Assembly (NCBI RefSeq): GCF_000684975.1 | Contig: NZ_BAXZ01000011.1 | Span: 1-64,000 of the forward strand | Source of the DNA: Paraburkholderia acidipaludis NBRC 101816 | GTDB lineage: Bacteria > Pseudomonadota > Gammaproteobacteria > Burkholderiales > Burkholderiaceae | DNA: 64,000 nt | Direction of reading: 5' to 3' | Shown: piece by piece, positions 62,245-64,000 of the stretch | Numbering within the stretch: position 1 is the first letter of the stretch | Layout: each line of letters opens with the position of its first letter | Translations under genes and position numbers: made by a program | The notes under the pieces: generated by a model | Told to the model about the DNA's origin: nothing | The model's database searches: none | What the model saw: only the letters and a program-made list of their open reading frames with translations

Positions 62245-62855
62245 TCGTGACGGCTCCGCAGGGAAAAGCGCGAGACCATATGCGCCGCCATGCCGCGAAA
62301 GCCGCCTTGCACACCGCGCCACAGGCGCGGCAGCGCCCATGCGGCAAGCACGAGGAAGCCGGCGAGCAGCACGAGAAACAGGAGCGGCACGAAGAACGCC
62401 AGCAACAGGCCAACGAAGGTAATGCCATCCTCGGTGCTCGACGTGACGACGTTCGAGACCGGCTCCGGCGAGAGGTTGATGAGCGCGCGCGTGCCGGCCT
62501 TGGCGAGATGCGCGGTGCCGGCGAGCGTGCCGCCCGCCAGCGCGGCGATCGCGAGCACGGTCGGATCCGCGTGCCCCATCGCGCCCGCGGCGAGCACGGC
62601 GCCGGCGGGAATGCGAATGAAGGTGTGGAGCGCGTCCCAGAGCGAATCGAACGCGGGAATCTTGTCAGCGAGGAATTCGAGGATGGTGAGCGCGGCGGCG
62701 ACGCCGATCACCCACGGCGAACCGAGAACGGCCAAGGTGTCGGGCAAATGGATCAGGCCGAGGCGCTCCATCACCCCGGCCATGAACACCGTGAGATAGA
62801 GGCGCAGGCCGCTGCCCCACGACAGGCCCGCGGCAAGCGAAAGTGGTTCCAGCAT
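62241..62855 (-). CDS. DUF4126 family membrane protein
   Basis: This 204-residue protein has about five membrane helices with the family segments AAGLSWGSGLRLYLTVFMAG and LEFLADKIPAFDSLWDALHTFIR. Function unknown. It lies directly upstream of the FtsX-like permease and may be part of the same system. Confidence 0.9.
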   Translation of the reverse strand: MLEPLSLAAGLSWGSGLRLYLTVFMAGVMERLGLIHLPDTLAVLGSPWVIGVAAALTILEFLADKIPAFDSLWDALHTFIRIPAGAVLAAGAMGHADPTVLAIAALAGGTLAGTAHLAKAGTRALINLSPEPVSNVVTSSTEDGITFVGLLLAFFVPLLFLVLLAGFLVLAAWALPRLWRGVQGGFRGMAAHMVSRFSLRSRHD

Positions 62856-62931
62856 GGCTTGTCTCCTCGCGTGGCACGGAGAGCCATCGCGCCTGCGGCG
62901 CGCAGCAATGTTATGGGGCTATGACCATTCC

Positions 62932-62937
62932 ATTATA
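62932..62937 (-). promoter_or_regulatory. Candidate -10 element for the DUF4126-permease unit
   Basis: A perfect TATAAT on the minus strand lies 77 bases before the DUF4126 start. I see no good -35 at 16-18 bases. It is in the 165-base gap after the SMR gene. Confidence 0.4.
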
Positions 62938-63020
62938 GCTACGCATTTTGCTGCACCGCAGGTCGGTTTGCCGCAGAAGCAACAGGCGCGGCGCCGCATA
63001 CCTCGCCAGTCGCCCCGCTT

Positions 63021-63341
63021 TCAGGCCGACGACGACAGCTTGAGTCCCACGAGCCCGAGCACGATGAGCGCGGCGCTCGCGATACGCGCGACGGAAACCG
63101 TCTCGCCCATGGCGACAATGCCGAATAGGAAGGCGCCCACCGCGCCAATGCCGGTCCACACGGCGTAGGCCGTGCCGAGCGGCAATTGCCGCATGGCCAT
63201 GGCCAGCAGCCCGAAGCTGCCGAGCGCGGTGACGATGGTGAATACGGACGGCCACAGCCGCGTGAAGCCGTCGGACGACTTGAGACCCGCGGCCCATGCC
63301 ACTTCGAGCAGGCCGGCAATGAGGAGAAGGAACCAGGACAT
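63021..63341 (-). CDS. SMR-family exporter, guanidinium (Gdx/SugE) type
   Basis: This 106-residue protein has four membrane helices and the SMR glutamate E13 (LLEVAWAAGLK). The segments GLKSSDGFTRLWPS and LPLGTAYAVWTGIGAVGA are those of the SugE/Gdx clade, which exports guanidinium rather than broad drugs. A guanidine-II riboswitch directly upstream supports that substrate. AGGGAG precedes the ATG by about 9 bases. Confidence 0.93.
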   Translation of the reverse strand: MSWFLLLIAGLLEVAWAAGLKSSDGFTRLWPSVFTIVTALGSFGLLAMAMRQLPLGTAYAVWTGIGAVGAFLFGIVAMGETVSVARIASAALIVLGLVGLKLSSSA

Positions 63342-63364
63342 ACGGGACGCTCCCTGTTGAAAAT

Positions 63365-63409
63365 GGGGTCGTCCCCGAACGGAATAAAAAACTGCAAGGT
63401 CGTCCTTAC
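63365..63409 (-). promoter_or_regulatory. Guanidine-II (mini-ykkC) riboswitch
   Basis: On the minus strand, two hairpins with ACGA loops stand in series: GTAAGG-ACGA-CCTTGC (63394-63409) and GGGG-ACGA-CCCC (63365-63376). Two such hairpins with ACGR loops and a short linker define the guanidine-II class, which turns on translation of guanidinium exporters. The second hairpin ends 23 bases before the ATG of the SMR gene, near its ribosome site. Confidence 0.92.
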
Positions 63410-63418
63410 AGAATTGTA

Positions 63419-63424
63419 ATTATA
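63419..63424 (-). promoter_or_regulatory. -10 element of the riboswitch-SMR transcript
   Basis: A perfect TATAAT on the minus strand lies about 10 bases before the first riboswitch hairpin, so the transcript would start almost at that hairpin. The -35 is weak (TGAGCA-like). A third GG-ACGA-CC motif at 63430-63437 lies upstream of this -10 and would not be transcribed from it. Confidence 0.6.
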
Positions 63425-63445
63425 ACGCCGGTCGTCCTTCCCTGC

Positions 63446-64000
63446 TCATTGCACGCCCACCAGCCGATAACCCACGCCCGTTTCGGTGACGATATGTTCA
63501 GGCTGCGCCGGGTCGCGCTCGAGCTTCTGGCGCAGATGCGCCATATAGATGCGCAGATAGTGGCTGCTCTCCACGTGCGACGGCCCCCACACCTCGCGCA
63601 GCAGTTGCCGGTGCGTGAGAACGCGGCCCGCGTCGCGCACGAGCGTAGCGAGCAGGCGGTACTCGATGGGGGTCAGATGAACCGGCGCGCCCGCTCGCGT
63701 CACCTGGCGCAGGCCCAGGTCGACGGTCACCTCGCCGAAGCTCACCTGCGGCGCCTCGTTCGCGCCGCCGCGGTTGCGCCGGCGCAGATGCGCACGGATC
63801 CGCGCGAGCAGTTCCGAGACGCCGAACGGCTTGGTCAGATAGTCGTCGGCGCCGGCGTCGAGCGCCGCCACCTTCTCGCTTTCCTGGGTGCGCGCCGAAA
63901 GCACGATCACGGGCAGATCGCTCCAGCCGCGCAGCTCGCGGATCACGTCGAGGCCGTCGGTATCGGGCAGGCCGAGATCGACGATCACGAGGTCGGGCTT
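63446..64000 (-). CDS. kdpE: OmpR-family response regulator, KdpE-like (5' end outside window)
   Basis: The visible 185 residues include the end of a receiver domain (phospho-acceptor in LVIVDLGLPD, conserved Lys in LTKPF) and a complete winged-helix domain (about residues 85-180 of the fragment; segments TPIEYRLLATLV and VESSHYLRIYMAHLRQKLE). The latter is typical of KdpE, which activates the Kdp potassium transporter. The gene continues beyond 64000, where kdpD would be expected. The call as KdpE is from sequence only. Confidence 0.82.
   Translation of the reverse strand, partial: KPDLVIVDLGLPDTDGLDVIRELRGWSDLPVIVLSARTQESEKVAALDAGADDYLTKPFGVSELLARIRAHLRRRNRGGANEAPQVSFGEVTVDLGLRQVTRAGAPVHLTPIEYRLLATLVRDAGRVLTHRQLLREVWGPSHVESSHYLRIYMAHLRQKLERDPAQPEHIVTETGVGYRLVGVQ

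Noticed and set aside
63430..63437. Third riboswitch hairpin
   Set aside because: Only a 2-bp stem and located upstream of the likely -10, so it is not included in the riboswitch feature.

Overview
This is a high-GC, chromosomal, gene-dense stretch of a Burkholderia sensu lato genome. Paraburkholderia, Caballeronia and Burkholderia all fit. Protein content and the order rpsO-pnp / tpiA-secG-tRNA-Leu-nuoABCDEFGHIJKLMN / ilvIHC-psd-pssA-leuA are what I expect of that family. I see no insertion sequence, prophage, CRISPR array, rRNA gene or plasmid function. Most of the window is core metabolism, with a few accessory clusters.

Layout. 0-4.1 kb: a conserved hypothetical gene, a LuxR-type response regulator, a CbiM-like membrane protein and a secreted protein with a lysine-rich tail. 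4.2-8.8 kb: M14 carboxypeptidase, YaaA, an orphan PIN-domain protein, a PLP aminotransferase and a GST. 8.9-12.9 kb (+): enoyl-CoA hydratase, histidine phosphatase, APH-type kinase and ACAD10/11-like acyl-CoA dehydrogenase. 13.0-18.1 kb: a decayed SRPBCC gene and a GST, then a minus-strand acyl-CoA operon (DUF1178, two acyl-CoA dehydrogenases, two MaoC hydratases). The promoters of the two acyl-CoA clusters carry near-identical 12-bp palindromes that look like sites for one TetR-type repressor. 18.2-34.2 kb (-): the complete 14-gene complex I operon nuoA-N, followed by DUF2818 and a NUDIX gene. 34.3-37 kb (-): tpiA, secG, tRNA-Leu(GAG) and a quinone oxidoreductase. 37.1-40.1 kb (-): pnp and rpsO, each with a structured 5' leader. 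40.1-42.2 kb: an orphan periplasmic binding protein and a small lipoprotein.

42.2-49.5 kb (-) carries branched-chain amino-acid synthesis (ilvI, ilvH, ilvC, leuA) interleaved with phosphatidylethanolamine synthesis (pssA, psd). leuA has its own promoter and a leucine-rich leader ORF that would be translated from a practically leaderless transcript. 49.7-52.1 kb (+): an ECF sigma factor with a translationally coupled one-TM protein (putative anti-sigma), DUF3106 and an RDD membrane protein. 52.2-55.1 kb (+): a Pho-box-like site followed by a PlcP-like metallophosphoesterase, a GT4 glycosyltransferase and diacylglycerol kinase. I read this as a candidate phosphate-starvation lipid-remodelling operon. 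55.3-59.5 kb: TetR-LOG-SDR, AlaX-DUF924, a tandem 49-bp palindromic repeat and a group II truncated haemoglobin. 59.6-64 kb (-): an FtsX-type permease with DUF4126, a guanidinium-type SMR exporter under a guanidine-II (mini-ykkC) riboswitch, and the C-terminal part of a KdpE-like regulator cut by the window edge.

The main points for follow-up are the leuA leader, the Pho-box lipid cluster, the kinase-plus-ACAD catabolic cluster with its shared operator, and the rpsO and pnp leaders. All functional calls rest on reading motifs by eye; no database search was run.
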